Positions 21,853 through 34,700 of a stretch of 64,000 nucleotides of DNA are shown here, piece after piece (position 1 is the stretch's first letter; each line of letters opens with the position of its first letter). The notes under the pieces were generated by a model. That model did not search any database. It was not told where the DNA came from and saw only the letters and a program-made list of their open reading frames with translations. This DNA is from Pomphorhynchus laevis (lineage: Eukaryota > Acanthocephala > Palaeacanthocephala > Echinorhynchida > Pomphorhynchidae). The position numbers and the translations under genes are program-made. The DNA lies in NCBI GenBank assembly GCA_012934845.2, contig WNNJ02000884.1:1-64000 (forward strand), read 5' to 3'.

Positions 21853-24100
21853 AACGAGCAAGAAGATTCAAGACAGCTGTGGACCGTCAGGCTTGGATGC
21901 CGCCGACTGGAAAGACATTTTATTCAATTTCGGAATAGAATCACTTAAGTTAGCAGATGCCTTAGCAAACCTGGCCAGGAGAATTTCTTCAGATGAAATA
22001 AGTATTGATAACTCAGAGGCATTTACCAATAGTCGCTTAGTACCGCTGGACAAAAAACCAGGAGTGCGTCCTATTGGTATCGGAGAGGTGTCTATACGGA
22101 TAATCGCGAAAACAATTATCTCGACTGTGTCTGATGATATTACCAATATTGGAGGTTCGATCCAATTGTGTTCAGGTCAACGATGTGGGGTTGAGGATGT
22201 AGTGCACTCTATCACAAGCTTATTTCACTCGTCAAGCCAAAAATTTGTGCTTCAAGTTGACGCGAGTAACGCATTCAATACAATTAATCGTCAACTCGCA
22301 TTAACAACTATCAAATTTACATGCCCATCCTTACTCACGGTGCCCAAAAACTGCTATCAAGAAAATCGTATTCTTTCAGTCGAGGAGGAGGTAATCTTCG
22401 CCAAAGAAAGGCTTCACGCAGGGTGATCCCCTAGCAATAGCGGATTTTGCTGCTGCGTCCATACCGCTTATTCGAGATCTTCAAAAAAGTGCTACCTCTG
22501 TTATACATCGATGGTATGCGGACGACGCATGTTGCGTGGGAACGGCTACTAATTTGCTAAAAATATGGAAAAGATTGCTTCAAGTTGGTCCCGATTATGG
22601 CTTCAATGCAAACGTGATAAACTGTAGATTACTGGTGCATCCAGAGGAATTAACCAATGCAAGACAGATATTTGAAGGTACTGGTCTTACAATCACGGAT
22701 GTGGGAATTATGGTGTTGGGTTCACCTTGTGGAAGGGATAACTATGTAGAAAAATAAATCAAATCGAAAATAGTCAAGTGGGTTATTACGGTTAAACACT
22801 TGTCTGCGATTGCAAAAGTTGATGCCCATTTGGTTTACACTGAGTATGTAAACGCAGTGTAACGCAAATGGAACTATATAATGCGTACATGTCGCACTGT
22901 TCCAGCATGGTTCGAACTTCTGTACATTGCGATCTCTAGCAACTTGTTACCCGAATTGACCAGTCAAAGAACATTGCACGATGGCTTAAGAGCAGTCTGC
23001 TTCCTACCTACCAAATGTGGAGGGTTAGGATTTCTGAACCCAACAGAAACTATGAAAGCCGAATAATCCCGATCCAAACGGATGTGGGAACCATTTGAGA
23101 GTGGATACACTGGCACAGAACTGAGAACTTTGCAGAGCCATGTTGCTGGACAGATATCGGTTGAGAAAAAACAAGTATATGCGTACAAATTACAGACAGT
23201 TGCAGCTTCCTTAGATAGATTTTAGTCGCATTTGCTCACATTCGCATCTGAAAGTGGCGCGTTCTTGTGGCTCAATGCTTTCAATGCAACAAATACTTGC
23301 AAAAGACTGAACACTCAAGAATTCCACGATGCAATTTCTGTCCGCTATGGATTGGAACTGGTTGAGTCTCCATCTCGCTGTGCATGTGGTTCCGTTTACA
23401 ATATATGCCATGCACTATGGTGTCGCACCGGAGGAACTACAATAATTCGGCATGACATAATGAGAAATTTGATTGCAAATAAGCTTGAAAAATTGTGTAA
23501 AGACATCTCAATAGAACCACATCTACGGCCTGTCCCAATTGATTGTCGATTCTCCAACACTACAACTTGCAGAGACCCTTGTGCGAGGTCCGACATTGCT
23601 TGCCGTGGTCTTTTCGGAGGTTCGATGGTGCAATCCTTTTTGGATATATGTGTTTTCAACCCAATGGCGCCATCTTCCCTTCACATGACCCCGACCATCA
23701 GTCACGCATATCACTCTACAAGGAAGTTCGCAAAGTATGGACAGCACATTGCTGAAGTTGAAAGAGCAACTTTCATTCCCGTGATATTTTCAACAAGCGG
23801 GAGCATTGGAGCAGAATCACAATAATTGTTGAGGTGGATTGCAGCCAAGTCTTCTACTTCATTGAAGTTGCCATACTCCGAGAGTATCCGATGCATTCGC
23901 TCAGATATAAGTTGAATCTTGCGTCCGCTGCCTCAATGTGTATAAGAGCAAACAGAATGTCAGTTAGAAGCCAAACAGCAAGTAGGCAATGTATGAACGT
24001 GACGATTGCTTCATAAAGCACGACGAAGAGAACTGCTCGTATCCTACAGGTGTTCACCTCATAAGTATGACAGAACACGAATTTTATGTACTACTTAGTT
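21851..24100 (+). mobile_element. RLE-LINE copy R7
   Basis: Starts in the RT with CGPSGLDAADW, then SRLVPLDKKPGVRPIGIGEV (fingers), LQVDASNAFNTINRQLA (motif A) in 21893-22426, a shift near 22410 at the GDP box, HRWYADDACCVG near 22510, and a thumb region to about 23060. 23232-23825 is the C-terminal part (NTQEFHDAISVRYGLE, finger CACGSVYNICHALWC, RHDIMRN, ARSDIACRGLFGG, FLDICVFNPMAPS, KYGQHIAEVERATFIPVIF). Roughly five stops or shifts. The usual 3' hairpin is not found after its end, so it belongs to another subfamily or lost its tail. Confidence 0.8.
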
Positions 24101-24361
24101 TTCTATTTTTATTATAACTTTGGTCTTAAATAATAAATAATTATAATTAAAAAATAAGAATACAAGTTACGTTCATTCTTGACTTTCATGTTTAAAGCAA
24201 CGAACCATAACGGTTTAGCTTTGTAAATGACTACTTACTTGTTCAAGTAATAGTATGCATTCTCTGTCTTTTCAGATAAAAGAATGTTCATCATAACAGA
24301 AATAACAAATCTTTATGATATCAGTTTAAATTTCGGCTCTAAGTATTTTATTATTATATTC

Positions 24362-25455
24362 CTTTCACTCTCGTGGTGACTTTGGCTTACTGGCCGTGGA
24401 TGCAACAAAAGCTTTTAATTCCTTAAATCGACGTCTAACATTAGAAAACATAAAATTCATTTGTCCGTCTCTAGAAACAATACTAGTGAACTTATACGTA
24501 AAGTCATCAACAATGTTTACTGGTAGTGATCCGATATTTTCAAAAGAGGGTTTCACTCAAGGTGACCCTTTGGCCATGGCTGCATTTGCCGTTTCGACTT
24601 TACCACTTATCCTACATATTCAAAAACGTTTACCATCAATGATTCAACGATGGTACGCAGACGATGCAAACTTTGTCGGTCCTAGCGAAGATTTATCTAG
24701 AGCCTGAGAAATACTAAAAACAATAGGCCCAAAATTTGGATATTACGTTAATCCACTAAATACACAGCTGCTAATACACAAGGAACATGAATTCGACACT
24801 AGCAACTTCACTGGCTGTAAAATAAGTGAGCGTGCTATCGAAGTACTCGGAACTCCCATTGGATCAGAAGCTGGTCAGAATCTTTCAAGTGTGGATGCCC
24901 AGGTAACATCCTGGGCATCCACGCTTGAAAGATTAGTTGAAGTTAGTAAAATTGATCGACAGACTGCTTATTCCGGCTAAATACACTCTGTGCAATGGAA
25001 ATTGATATATACTTACAGAACAGTACCAATGTGCACGGATGTCACTAGATGTCTGAAAAACCTATTGTATAGCGGTTTTATTGAGTCCATCATACAAGCG
25101 AAAATTGAACAAGCACATAAAGAATTATTAACTCTACCGTTCAATTTAGGGGGCATTGGGTTAGTTGATCCGGAATACATCGATGACTTGGAGTACGATT
25201 GTTCTCGTAGAATGTACGAAACCTATCGAGACGGATATACGGGAGAAAACCTGAGAGATGTTCAAACTCAAATAGCTAGAAACATTTCGTACATGAGATT
25301 AAACGTAGCCAAATCGAGGAAAGAATTAATACAAAAATCTTTACCAGCGGATTACTTTAAGATATTGGCACATGCTAGTTACAAGGGAGCTTCATCGTGG
25401 CTATCTTCCCTATCTCTACGCCACGAAGGGTTTCGGCTTACAAATAATGTTGTAT
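24362..25455 (+). mobile_element. RLE-LINE copy R8, RT portion only
   Basis: Truncated at both ends. 24396-24707: motif A (LAVDATKAFNSLNRRLT), KEGFTQGDPLAMAAFA, IQRWYADDANFVG (intact catalytic box). 24990-25457: thumb and linker (LTLPFNLGGIGLVDPEY, HASYKGASSWLSSLSL). It carries a 25-bp inverted duplication at 24879-24934 in the frame between them. Ends abruptly at 25455 before the finger and endonuclease. Confidence 0.8.
24879..24934. repeat. 25-bp inverted duplication in R8
   Basis: Arms 24879-24903 and 24910-24934 (one mismatch), 6-base loop. The right arm matches the expected RT coding sequence; the left arm looks like its inverted copy. Confidence 0.85.
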
Positions 25456-25725
25456 GATATGCTCAACTAGGACGCTTACATTTCAGTTCAATATTTTTTA
25501 CGGTGCTGAGATATTATTGTGCTCAACGGGTTATCCTATTTGCCCAATATATACATTACGACATGTTCTACATGAAATTTTCAGGAAAGTTTGTTTTCCT
25601 ACATTATTAAAAAATATTTGCTTTCCATATTAAGTTTATATAGACACAGACGGCAAAGATAAATTTTCAAAACGTTTTTTGAACTACCGTTACAATTTTA
25701 GTTCGCTAAATAACATCTATAAGCT
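25456..25725 (-). other. Probable IF1 3' UTR / downstream region
   Basis: Follows the IF1 stop codon on minus. AT-rich, no open frame, no element recognised. No canonical AATAAA signal was found. Confidence 0.4.
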
Positions 25726-25788
25726 CTAATCTTCCTTTCCATGTTCGCTAATCTTGTGTAAAGCCTTTTCGTGATCGCGCATTTTTTC
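25726..25788 (-). CDS. ATP5IF1: IF1 exon 4 with stop
   Basis: 63 nt: EKMRDHEKALHKISEHGKED then TAG (25726-25728). Acceptor ...taattaag at 25789-25790. Continues the coiled coil with His at regular spacing. Confidence 0.8.
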   Translation of the reverse strand, partial: EKMRDHEKALHKISEHGKED

Positions 25789-28700
25789 CTTAATTAAATA
25801 ATAATTATTTTTTATACTAATTTTATAAACCTTGTGACGTTCAATTTCCTTTTGATGGTAGCTAATTTCTTCCAAATACGCCTTTCGTAGCTTCTTCAAT
25901 TGTTCGTGTTCCTAAGAATTGTAAAAACGTTATAAATACTTTCAGTATCTCGAATTATTACAAACTACAAAGTAAAAAAGTTAAATTTGAAAAATTTAAA
26001 ACTTAAACCATAATTTTGAAAGTATCTCGATTTTTGTTTAAGACTTAAACTCGCCATAAATTTATAAAAATTTATTCTGAAATTTTTTTAATATAATCAG
26101 TTGCCGTAAATTTAAATATTGAAATATTAAATATTGAAATATAATTAAAGTAAATAATAAAACTTTAAAAATTCAAATTTTTGACCTATTTTTGACGATG
26201 TTTCTTGTCAGCTTTACATCTTTTCGCATCGCGGTACGTACCAAATTAAATTAATAGTTGTTTATGAAACTTTAATTATAAGAATTTTATTTTTTATTTC
26301 TGAAAGGAATTTTAGACAAAAATTTTTCTGGTCGCGAAATCGAACAGAAAAATGTTGAAACATTTATCTAATAAAATATGGACTATACCAATAGGTACAA
26401 TAAGAAAAACATAAGAACTTGCTGTCGTCTACGAAACCCAAATTTGATTATTCTTTGTTTAATAATCAAAGAATATAATTTGAGGATTTAATTCTTATTC
26501 TCCTGATGACCTCTAATTCTTATTCTGAAACAACGTCTGTTATTTATTAGTCGATTCATAAAAATGACGTTTATTTTAAATTTCAATTTTTTATTTTAAC
26601 TTGATTTAAATTATAGAAAATCTAAAAACAATTATTAATTTTATTATTAAATTTTGATTTAGCATTATTATGTTTTGTTTAGTTTATAATTATATTAAAT
26701 ACGTAGACTCAGTTAGCTGATTTGATTACTTAAATATCGAAGCTCTGTTGATGTCATATTTTTTGTTCAAACGTTTTGACTATAATATGTCAAAATTGTA
26801 ATCAATATGTCATTAATATGCCGAAGATATTGATATTGTCACAGCAGACTGCATGAATTAGAATTAAACAAAATTCAAAAGTTGAGGAGAGAAAAATATA
26901 ATAAATCAATAATAAAAAATAAATGAAAGATGAAGATAAAGGATAGAGAGTAAAAGATAAATGAATGAAATAAAGGATATTTCTTTGCTTAGTATAATTG
27001 TTTTACAATCAAATTAATTATTTAACACATTTTAAACTATGTATTTATCAATCATAAACAGTGAATATCCTGGTTTACAAGTACAATCCTGTGTACATAT
27101 GTGATACACACATTTTGATTTTATTTTTATTTTATTTTACTATATTTTCAATTTTATTTCCTTTATTTTAACTTTGTTTTGACTTAATTTTAATGCTAAT
27201 TATTGTACATCAAAACAGTAGTACGATTCACAAAATGGCGAAGATAAAATAGCAAAAATGTGTACTATAAATAGTTTCTAAAAATAAAATTTTATTGAAG
27301 GCATGACAAACGATGTGATATTTCTACTTGCTTGGTAGAAAATTAATTCGAAATTTACAACAAAAAAGCAGACTCCATTGATTTTAAAAAATTAAACGAA
27401 TCGATAGAAGTCAATGTAATTTTTTTAATTGCATGAGCATTCATGCATAATATAAAATATATAATAATATAATATAAAATATAATACATTAAATAATGAA
27501 ATTTTAATGCAGATCATAAAAAATGCAGAGCCTCAAGATCACATCTTGACTACAATAAGTGCATTAGCCCACTGAGCCAATATGTCTCGATTCAAATAGC
27601 AAAATGTGACTTTATTTAATAAGTGAACAAATTTATCCAAGTAGCTTTATTCTTAACAAAACCAATATTAATGATAAAGAAGATGTATATCTAGATACGA
27701 ACATTAAAATAACATTAACTAAAACTAATATTAATTTATATCGTAAAGATGACATATTTAAATTTACAAGAAACATATTTTTGCATGAGCATTCATGCAT
27801 ACCATATAATATAAAATATAATAGAATGAATAATTGCATACACGAGCGAGTATCATCATTTGGTCGGCTTCATAAATTATCCTCGTGTGAAGTCTTCACA
27901 CGAGGATAATTTATGAAGCCGACCATTGAAATTTTAAGAATTGCAACAATATGTAATGATATTGGCTTTCTTCAAAATCATTTAAATAATTTAATAGATA
28001 CATATTTTAAACTAGGTTACTATAAAAATAACATCAAGCAGAAAATAGTAAAATATATAAATCAACACAATAATATAAAGAATAAATTTAAACTCTTAAG
28101 TGGCAAATTTTTATGGATGGATAATAAATAATATACTTTGTATTAGAATAAGATACTCGATAGTATAATAATCAAAATTATTTAAAAGTAGGGGCATCTA
28201 TATTTAGACAAGTAAAAGGTGTTCCAATGGGTGATAATAGTAGCCCAATTATAGCTGACTTGTTTTTAAGCTTTATAGAATATGAATTTGTTCATAACTG
28301 TGTAAAAACTTAATCTAAACAATATAAATATATGAAATATATGTTTCGATACATTGATGATATATGTGTATTTAACTCTAACAATTTTTATTCAATTATT
28401 GAACAAATTTATCCAGAAAGCCTTATTCTTAACAAAACCAATATTAATGATAAAGAAGGTGTATATCTAGATATGAACATTAAATTAACATTAACTAAAA
28501 CTACTATTAATTTATATCGTAAAGATGACATATTTAAATTTACAAGAAACATATTTTTGCATGAGCATTCATGCATACCATATAATATAAAATATAATAC
28601 ATTAAATAATGAAATTTTAAGAATTGCAACAATATGTAATGATATTGGCTTTCTTCAAAATCATTTAAATAATTTAATAGATGCATATTTTAAACTAGGT

Positions 28701-31700
28701 TACTATTTAAATAGAAATAAAATTCAGCCGACTTTACTAAAAATTAGTAGAAAAATAATCTTTTGGACTTTGATTTTCATTTGTTCCTATAAATTAACAT
28801 AAATACTTTTATGTTACAAGAAGTATTTGAAACATGAATAATATTCTACTCATCTGTTCAAAGGATGTTTTATTTGTCCTTCATTAGAAAGATAATCAGC
28901 GCATGCGATGTTTTGCGTTGCAAATATCTTTTATGATACTAAAGTTTGAAATATTTTTTAATAAATTTAATATTATACAATAAATTATATAGCTACATTT
29001 ACTACATGTTCATATATAATTCTTAAACGAATTGATATAAGAATATACTACTGCGATCATCATAAGGAACATAATGCACAATTACAATTAAAAAGATATA
29101 GCGAAGAATGATCTGACGGAAAGCAACTGTCAAGTTAGTCCGGAAAAATAAATTCGCCATTAGTAGTTAGATAGGTTGGGACATCTGGTTTATTGCCCTT
29201 AAAATTATTGGCAGGATTGTGATATCGTAAAATAATTGTCTTCTTAATTTTCCTTATAGTCTTATCACTTTTGTAAGCTATAATCTGTGCGCCGGCAAAA
29301 TTTATGAGCAGCCAAGTAATTAATGATTACTAAAATTTATGAGCAGCCGTGTCCATGAGCAGCCAAGTAATTCAATACAGCTGAGCTGGTTTCTTCTAGC
29401 CGTATTACGCATTTATACTCTAATAACCGAATATCAAGCTTTTTGCCTGTTTGATTAATATAACGGGAACCACAATCATTACATGGAATACTGCAGATTC
29501 CTTCAAATTTTACATATTTGGGCTTGATTTTGCATAACTCTGAAATACTGAGCCCCTCTTAAAAAATACCGTACTATGTGAGCAAGTGTTTCTGTATGTC
29601 TTACTAATAAGACTCTGAAGAAGATCGAATGCGAGATCACTCCAGGAGAGCAAATTTACATATCGTGTTTCAAGCCTAGAGTGGTTGACAGATCTCTTGT
29701 TGTAACTCATCATTGTTGCATTATGGGAACTTTTAATTGTCTATAGAGAGTAATTCAAGTCAAACAGCGATTGCACTATTATATTATATTCATTTTTACG
29801 GTCGTCTTCACTTAGGCAATATCTAAGTATTCGCAGGAATAATTAGCGAGCAACCGACATTTTATATTTACTTGAAGAGGTAGAAGTCCACAGTGATAAT
29901 GTTGATGACACCTACTTTTCGGTATACCCTAATAGTAGTCATATCATTGTGATGCATGCATTGTACGTCCAGGAAGGAACACAAATTTCTTCCACACATA
30001 TACTCCATGTAATCCACACATATGCTCATGTAAAAATGGTGTTGTTCCTGAGAATGCTTAGATATTGCCTAACTGATGACAACCGTAAAAATGAATATAA
30101 GATAATAGTGCAATCGCTGTTTTACTCGAATTACCCTCTATGGGCAATTAAAAGTTCCCATAATGCAACAATGAGAAGTAACAACAAGATATCTGTCAGC
30201 CATCTCAGCCTGAAAAAAATCAGATGTCAGCCCTCTCGGCCTGAAACACGATATGTAAATTTTCGCTCCTGGAGTGACCACTTATTTTACGATTCCCTCA
30301 TGAAGGCAATTATTTTACGATATCACGATCCTGCCAATAATTTTGAGGACAAAAAAAAACAAATGTTCCAACCCATCTAACCACTAATGGCAAGTTTATT
30401 TTTCCGTATTAACTTGATAGTTGCTTTCTGCCAGATACTTTTTCGCTATATATTTTTGATTGTAATTGTGCATTGTTATGTCCTGATGATGATCACAGTA
30501 GTGATCGAAAATTTGTAACGATTAAAAAAAATTTTACATTGATTTTTATCGATTCGTTTAATTTTTCAACAACAAAAAAGGGAACATAATTATCGCGCAC
30601 ATTCGCTACGAAAGCTAATTGGCCAAGCAATTGAAGGACAGCATTGCAAATGGCTTGATTCCAAAGATCATAGGTCAACGCGATGAAAACAATAAGTTAT
30701 CATATGATGCCGACGAAATATGGTGATTTAGCGATATAAAACAAGATGGATCAGATCAGATAACTAAGCCTACGTGTAAATAACTGAGTCTGCGTGTAAT
30801 AAAATAAGGATAAATAAAAATTGAAAATAGAAATAGAAATTGTAAAAAAAATAAATATTTAAAATAAAGAAGTTTATCTTCTTTTTCTTCAGCGTGTGTC
30901 CCGTATGGTAGCGGGGTCCGCTACTTTCGAATACCTTTTCCACTTCATGCGGTCTGCGGCGTCTCAGTTGCAGGCCGACGTCAGCTAAATCACGGTTTAT
31001 GGTGTCGATCCAACGCTGCTTTGGCCTTCCTCTCGGGCGCTTTCCTTCCACTTTGAGGTTCATCCTTGCCAATGTGTATTTATTAGCGCCGAAAACGTGA
31101 CCGTACCACCGTAATCGAGTTTTGCGTAACTTGTAGCATATCAGCGCTACACCACGTTTTGCCCTGAGATCATTGTTCCGAATATGATCTATGCATGTAC
31201 ATTGGAAGTTCACCTCAACATCTAGGCCTCCATCGTTACGAATTGGCGTTCTCCATGTTTGGTCATTGCCCTGCATTCAGCACCATAGATCGCGACGGGT
31301 CTGACTACTTTTCTGTACACTTTTGATTTTATGAGATCTTTAATCTTTGGATCGCACAAGACATCGGTTACTGACAGCCACTTCATCCATGCTGCGTTTA
31401 TTCGTGTCGAAACCTCTGTATGAAGATCGCCGTCTGATGTAATGGTGGATCCAAGGTATCTGAATGTTGACGTCTGAATGAGGTCTTGCTCCTCGATTTT
31501 GATCGTAAGTTCATCATCGGTGTCCGTCGTTAGATATTGAGTTTTTTCGGACGTTGAGGCGTATGCCAAACTGTTTGAGCCGGGTACTCCATGCCTTAAC
31601 CTGGTTATGAAGGTCATTTTTGTTAACAGACGCTATCATAACGTCGTTGCGCTATCTGGTATTTGTCATTACAGCGCATACCAGATAACCTCGTGTGAGA

Positions 31701-34700
31701 CGCGATCGAAGGCCTTCTCGAGATCAATAAAAGCAAAGTGAATGGCTTTTTGTTTTTCACAGTATCTCCTAAGAAGAAGGCGGACTGCATGAATCGCGTC
31801 AATAGTACCGCAACTTTTGACGAAACCGCATTGGTTTATATCCAAATCCATGATGCTTCGAATCCTTGCATTGAGGGATTCGAGAGGAGATGGATTGGAC
31901 GGTAGTTTGCGCAATCAGCTGAGTTTTCTTTTTGTTTCCAAATGGATATTGTTATGCTGCAACTCCAATCGGCTAGTGCGCTTCTTACCATGACTATCTA
32001 ATTAAATAATTGCACTAGCTATCCTGCAGGATTCCAGCTTTTGGACTTCCAAAGTTCGGAAGCCAGTTTGTCAGATCCTGTCGCTTTTGCGCACTTCATT
32101 TGTTGCAGCGCGTTCTCAACTTCAATGGCTGTTATGGCCAGAACAGGTCCATCGACATGCGGTACATACAGCATCGGTGGATGTTCTAACTCTTCGCTTG
32201 AAATTTTCATGAAATGATCACGCCATCTAACCAGAACTTTATGCTTTTCGCACAGCAAAACACCGTTATCGTCATTGATTCCGTAAACGTTTTCAGTGTC
32301 TTATGTCCTCTGGTGTATTTTCCTAGCAATCCCATATATTTCGCGCTCACCTTCACTAGTGTCGAGTTTCTTGTAGAACTCGTCAAACTTCTTAGTCCTT
32401 GTTTCGCTAGTGCCTTCTTTGCCTCTTGTTTGGCCTCATTATATCTAATCAAATTTACCGAGGTTTTGTTTGCAATAAAATCATGGTAACGACGTTTCTT
32501 TTCTAGAACTTTTGTTTTGACATCTTCAGTCCACATCCACGTTGTCCTGTCTATTCGTCGTCTGCCGGGCTTTGTAGTGCCAAAAATCTCTCGACCTGTT
32601 TGCGTTATTAACGCTTTTACTCCTTGTCAAGTTTTGTTTACATTTTTTATAGGTGTAAGTTGTATGTGGGAGATAACGTTCGACTCTCTACCCTTAAATT
32701 TCCACCACTTGATGCGAGATCTCCCGTTTCCTTCTTCGTGGATATGTTTAGGCGGCGAGATACCAAACGTGGTGATAACAGGTCTGTGCTGTGTGGTAAT
32801 CGTCTCATATGGAATCGATTTTGTATCGGTAACTAACTTCAAGTCAGAGCGTCGAACTAGGATATAGTCGATTTGCTTGGAACTTTGAGCACTGTAGAAG
32901 GTGATGATATTATATATACGCTTTTGGAACCATGTATTGCAAATGACCAAATCATGTGCATATGTGTAATCAAGGATCCGATGGCCATCATTGTTTCGTC
33001 ATCTGAAGCCTTTTCCTTATTAAACACGTATCCTTCTTTTGTGCTGCCGACATGTCCGTGATATGTAACATGTTATCAGACACTTTAGTACGTGTAGACT
33101 GTATTGCTATACTGCAATACAGTCTGTACTGCAAAACTATACAGACTGTACAATAACTATCAATAACTATCAATACAGACTGTACTGCAATAACTATCAT
33201 GTCACCCTTCTGTATTTCCGCGGTCTTTTCGTCCTTCAGCGCCCAAAACGTGTCTTTAACTATCTCATCACAGCCAGTTTGTAGGTCGTATGCGCTGAAA
33301 AAGTGTAGTTTGTAGTTATCAAAAGCGATGACGATCTTCATCAACCGGTCGTCGTACCGATGAACTTCTGCAATCCTATCTTGGAAATGAACAGAGACGA
33401 TAATATCGACACCGTACTTTGTCCTATGTGTGCCGTAATAAATTAACTTAAAACCATGACCGATGTTTTTTATTTGTTACCCGACCAACGTGTTTCCTGT
33501 ATTGCACGCACATACGTCGATGCATCGTCGTTCCAGAGCTTCGGTAATTTCAATAGATCGTCTACTCAACGATCCGACGTTGAGTGTTGACACATGGAAA
33601 TTTGTTGTCTTCGTTTTTGGGCTTACTCGGTTGCCCCCACAGCCGCTTTTACTGCAGAGACCCTTAGTGATTTGTCAGCCAGGTCAGGCCGCACCTGAAC
33701 GCGTCACTTCCCGGGGACGCCGTAGTCCTGTTGAAGTATTTGTTGTGGTAGCATTGATGATTTGATGCGACGGAGGTGTTTTACGACTGGCTTGTCACAA
33801 AGCCTATCATCAACCCTTCTCCTTTCTCAGCACGGGCTTGGGACAGGCCATGGCAGATTGTTTAATAAATAATAAATGATGTATAAATAAAGAAATGAGG
33901 TCATCAGGAGGAAATGCTATGTTATCAAGCTTCGGACCCTATTCCTCAATCCAACATAGCAGTGGGGCCAAATACATGCTAATGACGTATTTCCTCTGAT
34001 TACTTATATCTGACTCAATTATTTCTTTACTTTTAGAATTATTTAAAAGTCCACCTATATTTTTTATCTATACATTTATTAATGAATTTTATGGTCAGTG
34101 AATATTTTTTATTGTTAATATTAACATTTATTGTCCAATTATAGTAGTTTATATTACAATAACTGTCTATTATACAACTCAACCTATCATATTCGTTAAT
34201 TTATCTATGATTTTTTTTGAACAAATGATATCTTTAGAAAAACTTCTTATATTTACATAAGGAACCTTTAGCTTATTATCTCTTAAAAGTTGTTTTAATA
34301 TTTATCTTTTTTAACATTTTTATGTCTAGAATCTTTATGGAACAAAGAATAGTATTTTTTTAATACAACAAAACGTTAATGTCCGATATTTCAATAGCTA
34401 CTTCTATCATCGTCAGGAAACTACAAAAAATTACAAAAGTTGCCATTTATACAAATTACAATAAAACATAGAAACAAACTTCAAAGAAAAACATTACAAA
34501 CACATATTCACTCACATTCTATACAAGGTTTTTTGTAAAACCAAACTACAAAGAAAAAATATTATAAACACACACTCACACACATTCCATACAAGGTTTT
34601 TTAAAAGACAAATTTCAAAGAAAAAAGAACCGCAAGCCAAGATAAAAGGAAAAAATATATTAAATTATTAGAATATTACATTATTCTTATTAATAAAATA

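Larger units (their letters stand above)
30891..33870 (-). mobile_element. RTE-clade LINE copy RTE-2, nearly full span
   Basis: Minus strand. 5' region about 33870-33620. Apurinic-type endonuclease about 33620-32640 (RSIEITEALERRCIDVC near the start; QIDYILVRRSDLKLVTDTKS near 32850), linker 32540-32260, RT fingers (KCAKATGSDKLASELWK), INQCGFVKSCGTIDAIHAV and DLEKAFDRVSHEVIW. A deletion at about 31680-31640 removes the GVHQGS and YADD region, leaving a fold-back scar. The C-terminal part then reads EYLTT-like, TSTFRYLGSTI, INAAWMKW and AIYGAECR, with 3' end agcgtgtgtcccgtatgg (plus). Several other shifts. 5' and 3' flanks share aaataaagaa, a possible duplication. Confidence 0.85.

Noticed and set aside
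26180-26260. Short frame MRKDVKLTRNIVKNRSKI on minus as an alternative IF1 start
   Set aside because: Exons at 49961-50024 and 50177-50244 give a far better match with correct phases.
32517-32867. Plus-strand frames across the RTE endonuclease region
   Set aside because: Antisense shadows of RTE-2; the minus strand carries the recognisable motifs.
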